Below are positions 1 to 6,190 of a stretch of DNA of 7,704 bases, piece by piece. The position numbers were made by a program, and so were the translations under genes. The notes under the pieces were generated by a model. The model did no database searches, had not been told where the DNA came from, and worked only from the letters and a program-made list of their open reading frames with translations. Positions within the stretch are counted from its first letter, which is position 1. Each line of letters opens with the position of its first letter. The DNA is from Eudoraea sp. (GTDB lineage: Bacteria > Bacteroidota > Bacteroidia > Flavobacteriales > Flavobacteriaceae): contig JABDQS010000012.1 in the NCBI GenBank assembly GCA_013042125.1, forward strand, positions 1 through 7,704. Direction: 5' to 3'.

Positions 1-362
1 TTGAAACACCAGATACAGAAACTGTTTTGGACGAGGAGACAGATAAGGAAAAGTCAGCTCCTTTATCTCAGCCCACAGAGGTCACGGAGGCAATTACTTT
101 GGAAGAAGCAGTTGCGGAGGAAACGCAATCTGAAGGCGTTAAGATCAGGACCCTCTATGCACAGGAAACTGAAACAGGGTATCAATTAGTAGATACTGAG
201 CCCAGTATACAGTTCTATCTGTGGGAAACGTCCATGCCCAACATATTTATGGCAGAAAGGAAAGGACAGTCCGGATTGCTTTATCAAAAAGATGAGCAGT
301 GGGTATTTGAATATTATGAAGGTGATGATAGGCTACAGGAAGTACTGGAAATTAAGTTCTAA
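1..362 (+). CDS. C-terminal fragment of an unrecognised Thr/Glu-rich protein
   Basis: Partial gene entering from the left edge. The reading frame begins with the codon at position 3 and stays open to a TAA stop at 360-362, giving 119 visible residues. The TTG at 27 could formally be a start, but the frame is open upstream of it, so it is more simply an internal leucine. The first 45 or so visible residues are low in complexity and rich in Thr, Glu and Asp, which looks like a linker. The last 70 or so are more globular, with aromatic residues (FYLWET, WVFEYYEG) and a short beta-rich look, ending in EIKF. I do not recognise the family and propose no function. The stop overlaps the stop of the convergent rarA by 4 bases, leaving no room for a terminator between them. 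Confidence 0.65.
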   Translation, partial: ETPDTETVLDEETDKEKSAPLSQPTEVTEAITLEEAVAEETQSEGVKIRTLYAQETETGYQLVDTEPSIQFYLWETSMPNIFMAERKGQSGLLYQKDEQWVFEYYEGDDRLQEVLEIKF

Positions 363-1636
363 TAGTTGTATTTGTCTTTCCATCTGTTCCTTAGAAAGTC
401 TTTGATGGCCTTTTCCCTGACATTTTCACCCGGATTGTAATAAGTTGTACCGGCAATAGACGCTGGTAAGAATTCTTCTTCTGCAAAATTGTGTTGAAAG
501 TCGTGCGCATACTTATAATCCGCGCCATATCCCAGATCTTTCATTAGTTTGGTAGGAGCATTTCGAAGGTTAATGGGTACTGAGAGATCACCGTGTTCCC
601 GAACCGCCTCTTGTGCCCTATTAATTGCCATATAACTGGCATTACTTTTGGGGCTGGTAGCAAGATAAATGGTGCATTGGCTCAGGAGTATTCGCGCTTC
701 AGGGTAGCCAATAGTGGTCACAGCCTGGAATGTAGTATTGGCTATCACAAGAGCCGTTGGATTGGCAAGCCCTATATCTTCAGAGGCTGCTATCAATAGT
801 CTGCGAGCGATAAATTTTACATCCTCACCGCCTTCTATCATTCTTGCCAACCAATATACTGCCCCCTGGGGATCACTTCCTCTAATGGATTTAATTAAAG
901 CCGAAATAATATCATAGTGTTGCTCCCCTGTTTTATCATAGAGCACTGTGTTTTTCTGAACCTTGGCCATGACCAGGTCATTAGTGATGGTAATTTTGTC
1001 AGAGGTTTCCGAATTGACCACTAATTCGAAGATATTGAGCAATTTACGGGCATCGCCACCCGATAATCGCAACAATGCCTCTGTTTCATTTAAGGAGATC
1101 TGTTTGGTTTGGAGAACACTGTCTTCTTTGATCGCTCGCCTTAGAAGTGTCTCAAGATCTTCCTTCCCAAAGGAATTTAAGATGTATACCTGACATCTGC
1201 TTAATAGGGCCGGGATTACCTCAAAACTCGGATTTTCCGTTGTTGCCCCAATAAGGGTTATCCAGCCTTTCTCAACAGCTCCCAAAAGCGAATCTTGCTG
1301 TGATTTACTGAAGCGATGGATCTCATCTATAAAAAGGATGGGATTTTTTGTGCTAAAGAGATTGCCGCGTTCTTTGGCTTTCTCTATTACTTCCCTGATG
1401 TCTTTAACTCCACTATTGATCGCACTAAGGGTGTAAAAGGGCCTTTTACTTTCATTGGCAATGATTAGTGCAAGGGTGGTCTTTCCGGTCCCCGGAGGCC
1501 CCCATAAAATAAGAGAGGGGATGATCCCTTTTTTGATCTGATGTGTTAGAGATCCTCCCTCACCCACAAGATGATGTTGACTTATATAAGCTTCCAATGT
1601 CTTGGGGCGCACGCGTTCTGCCAATGGTTCATTCAT
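359..1636 (-). CDS. rarA: Replication-associated recombination protein A, AAA+ ATPase
   Basis: RarA (MgsA, of the WRNIP1/Mgs1 family) is a cytoplasmic clamp-loader-like ATPase acting at stalled replication forks. The 425 residues are close to the usual family length (about 440). Visible motifs: the N-terminal [16 protein letters not shown] segment (10-25), Walker [10 protein letters not shown] (46-54), Walker [10 protein letters not shown] (101-109), sensor 1 GATTENPSF (130-138) and an arginine-finger region LLSRC (144-148). The C-terminal half contains the family's tetramerisation and winged regions, including [20 protein letters not shown] and [14 protein letters not shown]. The ATG at 1634-1636 is chosen because the conserved N-terminus starts right after it. 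It is transcribed divergently from the rhomboid gene across a 93-base gap and converges on the partial gene at the left edge. No key residue appears missing. Identification is from motifs and is firm. Confidence 0.97.
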   Translation of the reverse strand: MNEPLAERVRPKTLEAYISQHHLVGEGGSLTHQIKKGIIPSLILWGPPGTGKTTLALIIANESKRPFYTLSAINSGVKDIREVIEKAKERGNLFSTKNPILFIDEIHRFSKSQQDSLLGAVEKGWITLIGATTENPSFEVIPALLSRCQVYILNSFGKEDLETLLRRAIKEDSVLQTKQISLNETEALLRLSGGDARKLLNIFELVVNSETSDKITITNDLVMAKVQKNTVLYDKTGEQHYDIISALIKSIRGSDPQGAVYWLARMIEGGEDVKFIARRLLIAASEDIGLANPTALVIANTTFQAVTTIGYPEARILLSQCTIYLATSPKSNASYMAINRAQEAVREHGDLSVPINLRNAPTKLMKDLGYGADYKYAHDFQHNFAEEEFLPASIAGTTYYNPGENVREKAIKDFLRNRWKDKYNY

Positions 1637-1641
1637 AACAA

Positions 1642-1671
1642 TAAAAGTACATTTTTTCTATGGATGACAAG
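1642..1671 (-). promoter_or_regulatory. Candidate Bacteroidota-type promoter for rarA
   Basis: Read on the minus strand, CTTG (1668-1671) is followed after 18 bases by TACTTTTA (1642-1649). The consensus in this phylum is TTTG, about 18-20 bases, then TAnnTTTG, so the match is 3 of 4 and 5 of 6 fixed positions. The distal box ends only 5 bases before the rarA ATG, which would make the message leaderless or nearly so. This is a pattern match only. Confidence 0.35.
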
Positions 1672-1686
1672 GAGGCAGGTTTTGGG

Positions 1687-1718
1687 ATTGCGGTGTGAAA
1701 TTTGTAGTATTACCTTCA
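1687..1718 (+). promoter_or_regulatory. Weak candidate promoter for the rhomboid gene
   Basis: On the + strand, ATTG (1687-1690) and TACCTTCA (1711-1718) are 20 bases apart, a partial match to the TTTG / TAnnTTTG consensus of this phylum. It lies 11 bases before the preferred rhomboid start at 1730. If real, it sits back to back with the rarA promoter in the same 93-base gap. The -7 box lacks two of the six fixed bases, so confidence is low. Confidence 0.2.
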
Positions 1719-1729
1719 AAATAACGGCT

Positions 1730-2476
1730 ATGTCGGCGGAGACGCACTTTAAGTTTTCCAATAGAGTATTGCTGGTTCCTATGGTTTCAGTATTGCTGAT
1801 CTGGACAGTTTTTTGGCTGGAACTAAAATTTCAAAGTAATTGGAACGACTTTGGTATCTATCCCAGGACCTTGACCGGACTGCGCGGAATCATTTTTGGG
1901 CCATTTCTGCACGGCTCCGTGGAACACCTCTATAACAATACCATACCCCTGGCTGTATTAATGGCTTCCCTCTTATATTTCTACAGGAGTATTTCGTTTA
2001 AGGTGCTTTTCTGGGGAATGCTCTTATCCGGGATAATCACATGGCTCATTGGCAGACCTTCTTACCATATTGGCGCTAGCGGGGTGATCTATCTCCTTGC
2101 AAGTTTTATTTTTTTCAAAGGAATATTCACAAAACACTTTCGTTTGGTGGCTGTATCACTTATTGTTTCCTTTATCTACGGTAGTATGTTGTGGTACATC
2201 TTCCCTATAAAAGAAGAGATCTCCTGGGAAGGACATTTGGGAGGATTTGTTATTGGTTTATTCATGGCCGTATTTCTAAAGGCAAAGGTTCCTGTTGTAC
2301 CTAAATACGCCTGGGAAAAAGATGACTACAATGAGGAAGAAGATGAATTTCTCCAGCAATTTGATAAGGATGGTAACTTCATAGAAAAGACAGCATTAGA
2401 AACTGAAGTAAACGAGATACGGGTTAAATATCATTTTAAGAAGGAAAATGATCGTAGTGGGGATAGTGAAAATTAG
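1730..2476 (+). CDS. Rhomboid family intramembrane serine protease
   Basis: A six-helix membrane protease of 248 residues expected to cleave transmembrane segments of other proteins in the cytoplasmic membrane; its substrate is unknown. The catalytic serine is in GASG (Ser117) and the catalytic histidine in EGHLGG (His169). The HGSVEHLYNN segment (61-70) carries the His and Asn residues typical of the oxyanion region in this family. Hydrophobic helices lie at about 13-30, 68-85, 91-107, 115-133, 137-158 and 166-183. After the last helix comes a tail of about 60 residues, strongly acidic around 198-206 (DDYNEEEDE). The ATG at 1730 is preferred: in-frame ATGs at 1571 (inside rarA) and 1664 would add residues unlike a rhomboid N-terminus, rich in Cys and Arg. 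The gene is divergent from rarA and its TAG interlocks with the rlmB stop. As far as I recall, rarA, rhomboid and rlmB are neighbours in other flavobacteria. Confidence 0.93.
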   Translation: MSAETHFKFSNRVLLVPMVSVLLIWTVFWLELKFQSNWNDFGIYPRTLTGLRGIIFGPFLHGSVEHLYNNTIPLAVLMASLLYFYRSISFKVLFWGMLLSGIITWLIGRPSYHIGASGVIYLLASFIFFKGIFTKHFRLVAVSLIVSFIYGSMLWYIFPIKEEISWEGHLGGFVIGLFMAVFLKAKVPVVPKYAWEKDDYNEEEDEFLQQFDKDGNFIEKTALETEVNEIRVKYHFKKENDRSGDSEN

Positions 2477-3210
2477 GCGTTCCTTTGCCGCACCACTTCG
2501 TACAAAAAGACTCCACAGGCTACAGACACATTCAGAGATCCGATCTCTCCAAGCATTGGGATTTTAGCACAATGATCTGCTGCCTTTAAGATTGATGGGG
2601 AAATACCCATATCTTCTGCTCCCATCACAAGAGCTACTCCACCTTTCAAATTTACGTCATAGATGAGGTCATTTGTTTTTTCCGTGGCAGCAACAATAGT
2701 AACACCGGAAGCTTGTAAGTAAAAGATAGCATCTTTGATGTGATCTACTTTAGCAATAGGGACCTTAAATGCAGCTCCTGCAGAAGTTTTGACGGTATCT
2801 CCGGTTACTGGTGCAGATCCTTTCTTTGGGATCATGATACCATCTACACCTGTACATTCGGCTGTTCTTATGATAGCCCCAAAATTACGAACGTCAGAAA
2901 CCTGGTCCAGTAATAAAAATACAGGGTTGCTTTTTTGAGACAGTACCTTGTCTGCCAACTCTTCAAATACATGGAATGTAATAGGTGAAATAGTAGCTAC
3001 CACGCCCTGGTGATTACTCTGACTTAGTCTATTGATCTTTTCTAAAGGGACGTAAGAGGTATTGATGCCATTTTTACGAACCAGGCCTTCTAATTCCTTA
3101 GATAAAGCCCCGTGAAGACCTTTTTGAATAAACACCTTATCTATGGGTTCATTGGCCTGAATAGCTTCAATTACTGCCCGTAGCCCATAGATCTTTGTAT
3201 TTTTTTCCAT
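2473..3210 (-). CDS. rlmB: 23S rRNA (guanosine-2'-O)-methyltransferase RlmB, SpoU/TrmH family
   Basis: A cytoplasmic SPOUT-class (knotted) methyltransferase that, in its characterised relatives, uses S-adenosylmethionine to methylate the 2'-OH of G2251 in 23S rRNA. The 245 residues match the family length. The N-terminal substrate-binding domain starts at IYGLRAVIEAI (7-17) and contains SNHQGVVA (65-72). The three SPOU motifs are intact: motif 1 SDVRNFGAIIRTAE (105-118, with Asn109 and Arg115), motif 2 VMGAEDMGIS (195-204, with Glu199) and motif 3 IPMLGEIGSLNVSVA (217-231, with Ser225 and Asn227). The ATG (3208-3210) follows the stop of the secreted paralogue at 3214 after 3 bases, so the two are probably co-transcribed and may be translationally coupled. 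There is no Shine-Dalgarno sequence. Gm2251 specificity rather than another SpoU target is inferred from similarity to RlmB. Confidence 0.93.
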   Translation of the reverse strand: MEKNTKIYGLRAVIEAIQANEPIDKVFIQKGLHGALSKELEGLVRKNGINTSYVPLEKINRLSQSNHQGVVATISPITFHVFEELADKVLSQKSNPVFLLLDQVSDVRNFGAIIRTAECTGVDGIMIPKKGSAPVTGDTVKTSAGAAFKVPIAKVDHIKDAIFYLQASGVTIVAATEKTNDLIYDVNLKGGVALVMGAEDMGISPSILKAADHCAKIPMLGEIGSLNVSVACGVFLYEVVRQRNA

Positions 3211-3213
3211 GAG

Positions 3214-3978
3214 TTATTGTTGGTCCACAAAGGCCATCAATCGAATCAGATCTTGCTCCGAAGAAAGATCTATTTTCTCTTGTTTTATAAAAGCCTTAAA
3301 CGACTCAGCTTTCGTCGCGTCAAACTGAGCAAGAAACTTTTTCTTTTTAGAGGGAATGGCTCTTAAAGCTTCGTCTTTGTGCTGAAAATAATAGTCCGTG
3401 AATTGTGTAAACTTACTGGGGATAGGATTTACCATAGAATTCGCGGCAGGCTTTGCTTCCGTAAATTTGGCTTCCATGAATTTATATACAGTGTATGACT
3501 TACCGGAAAACAATACTATTAAATAGCCCTCATCGTTTTCGCCTTTCTCATTGCTAAATTGAAGATATCTGTACTTTTTAGCACTATTTAATGCAATTAA
3601 CAAGACGTTTGGATCTCTTATTAAGGCTTTGTGTTTCTCTTCTTCAAACAGTGTTTTTTTTACTTCAATTTCACGAGAAAAAATATTATAGCGATAATAA
3701 AACTCTCCCAGGTCTTCTTCTTTGTAATACACTTTCCCTTTATTGAATTCTTCAGTTTCAAAAGGTGACCCCACTTCTGCGCCCACGTAATAACTCACTG
3801 TTTCTCCATCATTTTTCACCTTTTGGAACAATTCCTGCATTCTGGGATTCCAGCGCTGATGATAATTGGCATAGGGATCGTTCTCTACAGCTCCCATCTG
3901 CGGTGCTCCGGCATCTACCAATTGAGCTTGTATGCTACAAATGGTACAACAAAAAAATAGCAGTTCTAAAAGCCTCAT
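3214..3978 (-). CDS. Secreted protein of unknown function, second of a tandem paralogue pair
   Basis: An exported protein of 254 residues. An N-terminal signal peptide (RLLELLFFCCTICSIQA, 2-18) probably ends at Ala18, with Gln19 as the mature N-terminus; the CCTIC cluster lies inside the hydrophobic core and does not form a good lipobox. It is clearly related to the adjacent protein at 3975-4730 along its length. Shared blocks are GSPFETEEFNKGKVYY (70-85), RYNIFSREIEVK (96-107), GYLIVLFSGKSYTVYK (151-166) and PAANSMVNPIPS (177-188), followed by an aromatic YYF and a Lys-rich helical C-terminus. The GSP, VY and RYN...EIE layout resembles a widespread but functionally obscure family of exported Bacteroidota proteins, as I remember it. 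It contains no catalytic motif I recognise. Its ATG overlaps the upstream paralogue's TGA (ATGA) and its stop lies 3 bases before rlmB. Confidence 0.88.
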   Translation of the reverse strand: MRLLELLFFCCTICSIQAQLVDAGAPQMGAVENDPYANYHQRWNPRMQELFQKVKNDGETVSYYVGAEVGSPFETEEFNKGKVYYKEEDLGEFYYRYNIFSREIEVKKTLFEEEKHKALIRDPNVLLIALNSAKKYRYLQFSNEKGENDEGYLIVLFSGKSYTVYKFMEAKFTEAKPAANSMVNPIPSKFTQFTDYYFQHKDEALRAIPSKKKKFLAQFDATKAESFKAFIKQEKIDLSSEQDLIRLMAFVDQQ

Positions 3979-4730
3979 GAGGTTGTATTAAGGGAGTTTA
4001 TATATTCAAATGTTTTAATAAGATCTTCTTCTTTATCTAAGTCAATTTTTTCTAGTTTCAAGAATTTACTGACGTCATCTTTCAGTTCTTTATCAAGGAT
4101 CTTTAAAAGAGCCCCCTTTTTTTGTAGGAGTTGATCTATTCTATCTACCCCATCTTTCAGATAATAATATTCCACAAAATGAGCATATCTACTGGGAATA
4201 GCATTGACCATGGAATTAGCTGCGGCTTTACCCTCACTGTATTTTACGGCTAATCTGTGGTAAAGTGTAAATTTATCTCCTTTGGAGATGATAGATAGAT
4301 AACCATTCTTTGTTTGATCTTTCTTGTTGATGTACGTGGTAAACAGCAATTCTCGCTTCCCGTACTTCACTCTCAGGTCCTGATTCGCCAATAATCGCTT
4401 TGGGTTTTCTTCAGGGAGATCTGTTTCTTTTATTTCAATCTCACTGTTTAAGGCATTATATCTAACATAGTAGTCGCCCATAAATTCCTCTCCAAAATAG
4501 ACCTTACTTTTAATAAAGTCTTCTGTTAAATAAGGCGAACCGAGTATCTCCTCTACACCTTTTTTCTGGTCTCTTACCCTCAGATCCATCATGACCAGGT
4601 TTAACATCGGATTACCTCCCCTGGCTGCATCAAAAAGTCCTGCCTCGCCTGCTGGAGCGGCTCCAGTTACCTGAGCCATACCCGAAACTTGAGCGCTTAA
4701 TATTAAAATGAGCGTATATAAATATTTCAT
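3975..4730 (-). CDS. Secreted protein of unknown function, first of a tandem paralogue pair
   Basis: An exported protein of 251 residues with a signal peptide (KYLYTLILILSAQVSGMA, 2-19) probably cleaved before Gln20. A Gly/Ala-rich stretch (23-39) follows. The conserved core matches the neighbour at 3214-3978: GSPYLTEDFIKSKVYF (64-79), RYNALNSEIEIK (90-101), GYLSIISKGDKFTLYH (143-158) and AAANSMVNAIPS (169-180), then YYY (188-190). The C-terminal 60 residues are charged and probably helical, ending in EDLIKTFEYINS. I recognise no enzyme motif; the alternating hydrophobic pattern of the core suggests a beta-rich fold. Twenty bases separate it from the propeller lipoprotein gene upstream, and no terminator is seen between them, so the two are probably in one transcript. 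The pair most simply arose by local duplication followed by substantial divergence. Confidence 0.88.
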   Translation of the reverse strand: MKYLYTLILILSAQVSGMAQVTGAAPAGEAGLFDAARGGNPMLNLVMMDLRVRDQKKGVEEILGSPYLTEDFIKSKVYFGEEFMGDYYVRYNALNSEIEIKETDLPEENPKRLLANQDLRVKYGKRELLFTTYINKKDQTKNGYLSIISKGDKFTLYHRLAVKYSEGKAAANSMVNAIPSRYAHFVEYYYLKDGVDRIDQLLQKKGALLKILDKELKDDVSKFLKLEKIDLDKEEDLIKTFEYINSLNTTS

Positions 4731-4750
4731 AAACTAACTATTAAATCGTT

Positions 4751-6079
4751 TTAAAAACCAAGAGATAGCACCTCAGGGTCATCTTCATCGAAATGATATG
4801 CTCTCCAAAAGAAACCGTCGGCTTGAAATTTCCATACAACTTCTCCGTCTTCTGTAACTTCCCAAATACCGTAATCACCTTCCGTGATCATCCTGTTTCC
4901 ATTTGGCAGTTTCACTGCCCCGGATACTTTGGGTGAAAAAAGGTCCGGATCCGTAAAACTCCAGACAACCTCCGGTTCATTATCTGTATTTGGCTGGACA
5001 GAAAAAGAGGAGGGCAATTGCAATTCGTACACCGTAGATTGTCCTACGCCATTGCCATTTGTAAATATTAACATTTTTCCGCTGTCTTCACCCTGTAATA
5101 AATTTGGAAAGTGATTATTGTAAAATAAGCGGGTACCCATGGTATTTTTATAGGCCTCAGGATTACCAAAACGGTATAAAAGATCTCCGCCCTTTCCAAA
5201 ATTACCCCCTGAATGATCGCTAGCTTCCTCCGAGGTGGTACTATGGTCTATTACCCATACTTCATGGAAAAAGTTAACACTCAAATATATAACGTCTTTT
5301 GCAGCATCGTAGGCGATCCCATTTCCGTGCATGATATCTCCATTTTCTATGGTCACGTAATTAACATCTATCAGTTGAGGATTTGCAGCAATATCTCCGT
5401 AATTACTCTTTGTGTTATCAAAATCCTGAATGATGTGGTCCCACGCATGCCATTCCCAAACTATTTCGTTTGTTGCCGGATCAACTTCAATGATTGCTTC
5501 CGGAAAAACGTCACCCTGTGAATTGGAACCTGCCTCTGCGGCAACTTCCTGAGTTCGGCGTTCCCATACCATTGCCAATACATTTCCATTGGGCAGTAAT
5601 TCTGCGTCATGATGCGTTTCGGCATCTTCCGAAGAATACTCAAAATTCCACTCAATAGTACCATCTGCCGCAATGAACTGAAGCTTTCCTCCCTGGCCGC
5701 CCAGGGTAATTTTAGGTTCATCAGCTTCCAATGAAGCTAAAATATTGCCATCGGCTAACAAGAAAGCATCATTTCCCAAATTATTGCTCAAGGGCCATTC
5801 ATGCTTTAGCCTGGCATCCTTATCCATAAGAAATGCCCTGTTATTTCCTGCATCATTCACCAGTACCAGCCCGTCATACATCAACAGTGAATTAAAGACT
5901 TCTACCGTGCCCATTATTACCGGTGGTTCTTCTTCCTCAGGCTCTGCCGGGACTTCTGTATCTGGTTCTTCATCCACCCCTTCAGGGATGATAATAGAAG
6001 GCCCATCATCCTTATTACAAGCCATGGAGACAAGTAACAACGATAACAATAACAAAATAGGAAGGGCTTTCTTTTTCAT
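4751..6079 (-). CDS. Arylsulfotransferase (ASST)-like beta-propeller lipoprotein, probably surface-exposed
   Basis: A 442-residue lipoprotein. A hydrophobic signal runs to Cys21 (VSMAC, a loose lipobox), and the next residues NKDD match the K-(D/E)2 type of lipoprotein export signal reported in flavobacteria, pointing to the outer face of the outer membrane. A Pro/Glu-rich linker follows (32-54). The rest resembles bacterial aryl-sulfate sulfotransferases, six-bladed propellers that transfer sulfate between phenols: repeated blade motifs such as LADGNIL (108-114), LLPNGNVL (161-168) and a late LPNGNRM, plus ETHHDAE (154-160), EWHAWDHI (209-216), HGNGIAYD (251-258) and YNNHFPNLL (320-328). By spacing, His157, His251 and His323 could stand for E. 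coli His252, His356 and the catalytic His436, while the active-site Arg374 would fall on Asn269. Sulfotransferase activity is therefore uncertain; a binding or other enzymatic role is possible. It has its own candidate promoter and is first in the unit leading to rlmB. Confidence 0.85.
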   Translation of the reverse strand: MKKKALPILLLLSLLLVSMACNKDDGPSIIIPEGVDEEPDTEVPAEPEEEEPPVIMGTVEVFNSLLMYDGLVLVNDAGNNRAFLMDKDARLKHEWPLSNNLGNDAFLLADGNILASLEADEPKITLGGQGGKLQFIAADGTIEWNFEYSSEDAETHHDAELLPNGNVLAMVWERRTQEVAAEAGSNSQGDVFPEAIIEVDPATNEIVWEWHAWDHIIQDFDNTKSNYGDIAANPQLIDVNYVTIENGDIMHGNGIAYDAAKDVIYLSVNFFHEVWVIDHSTTSEEASDHSGGNFGKGGDLLYRFGNPEAYKNTMGTRLFYNNHFPNLLQGEDSGKMLIFTNGNGVGQSTVYELQLPSSFSVQPNTDNEPEVVWSFTDPDLFSPKVSGAVKLPNGNRMITEGDYGIWEVTEDGEVVWKFQADGFFWRAYHFDEDDPEVLSLGF

Positions 6080-6091
6080 TTTAATTTGGGA

Positions 6092-6099
6092 TAAATGTA
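6092..6099 (-). promoter_or_regulatory. Candidate -7 promoter box for the ASST-like gene
   Basis: On the minus strand TACATTTA matches TAnnTTTG at 5 of 6 fixed positions and ends 12 bases before the ATG at 6079. No convincing TTTG is seen 18-20 bases upstream; that region is the AT-rich tail of the terminator hairpin. Its placement just after a terminator and before a new gene favours a promoter, but the box alone is weak evidence. Confidence 0.3.
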
Positions 6100-6133
6100 C
6101 TAAAAAGCACGCTGATAATAAATATTATAAATG

Positions 6134-6166
6134 CATAAAGGCCATCCTTTATGGATGACCTTTATG
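6134..6166 (-). terminator. Hairpin terminator after the SusD-like/lipoprotein unit
   Basis: The arms 6134-6147 and 6153-6166 form a 14-base-pair stem around the 5-base loop 6148-6152. In minus-strand RNA the only non-Watson-Crick pair is a G-U wobble (positions 6142 and 6158); in + strand RNA the same position is a C-A mismatch. The stem is thus better formed in the transcript of the genes to its right. It begins 24 bases past the lipoprotein stop codon and is followed on the minus strand by an AU-rich but interrupted tail (about 6112-6133), so termination may be partial. No + strand gene reads into it. Confidence 0.75.
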
Positions 6167-6190
6167 TATTAGGTTCTGTTATCTGAACTT

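Noticed and set aside
1..189. 62-codon open frame starting at TTG 1
   Set aside because: Its Arg/Gln/Lys/Leu-rich product is an out-of-frame reading of the Thr/Glu-rich fragment whose frame continues to 362.
593..1193. Three short + strand open frames opposite rarA
   Set aside because: They are antisense to well-conserved AAA+ coding sequence and have no recognisable features.
1571..1729. Longer rhomboid start at ATG 1571 or ATG 1664
   Set aside because: The extension from 1571 is antisense to the conserved rarA N-terminus, and both extensions add Cys/Arg-rich residues unlike a rhomboid N-terminus. ATG 1730 places the first helix 12 residues in, as expected.
3214..3978. Lipoprotein reading of the second paralogue, from the CCTIC cysteines
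   Set aside because: The cysteines lie within the hydrophobic core and lack a lipobox, while QA followed by Gln makes a good signal peptidase I site matching the MA-Gln site of its paralogue.
5213..5721. Open frames of 102 codons (+) and 86 codons (-) within the ASST-like gene
   Set aside because: Both overlap conserved propeller coding sequence in other frames and show no recognisable domain.
5745..6158. 137-codon + strand open frame opposite the ASST-like gene
   Set aside because: It is antisense to the lipoprotein signal peptide and linker. Its Ser/Pro-rich product mirrors the Glu/Pro-rich linker codons, and it runs through the terminator hairpin.
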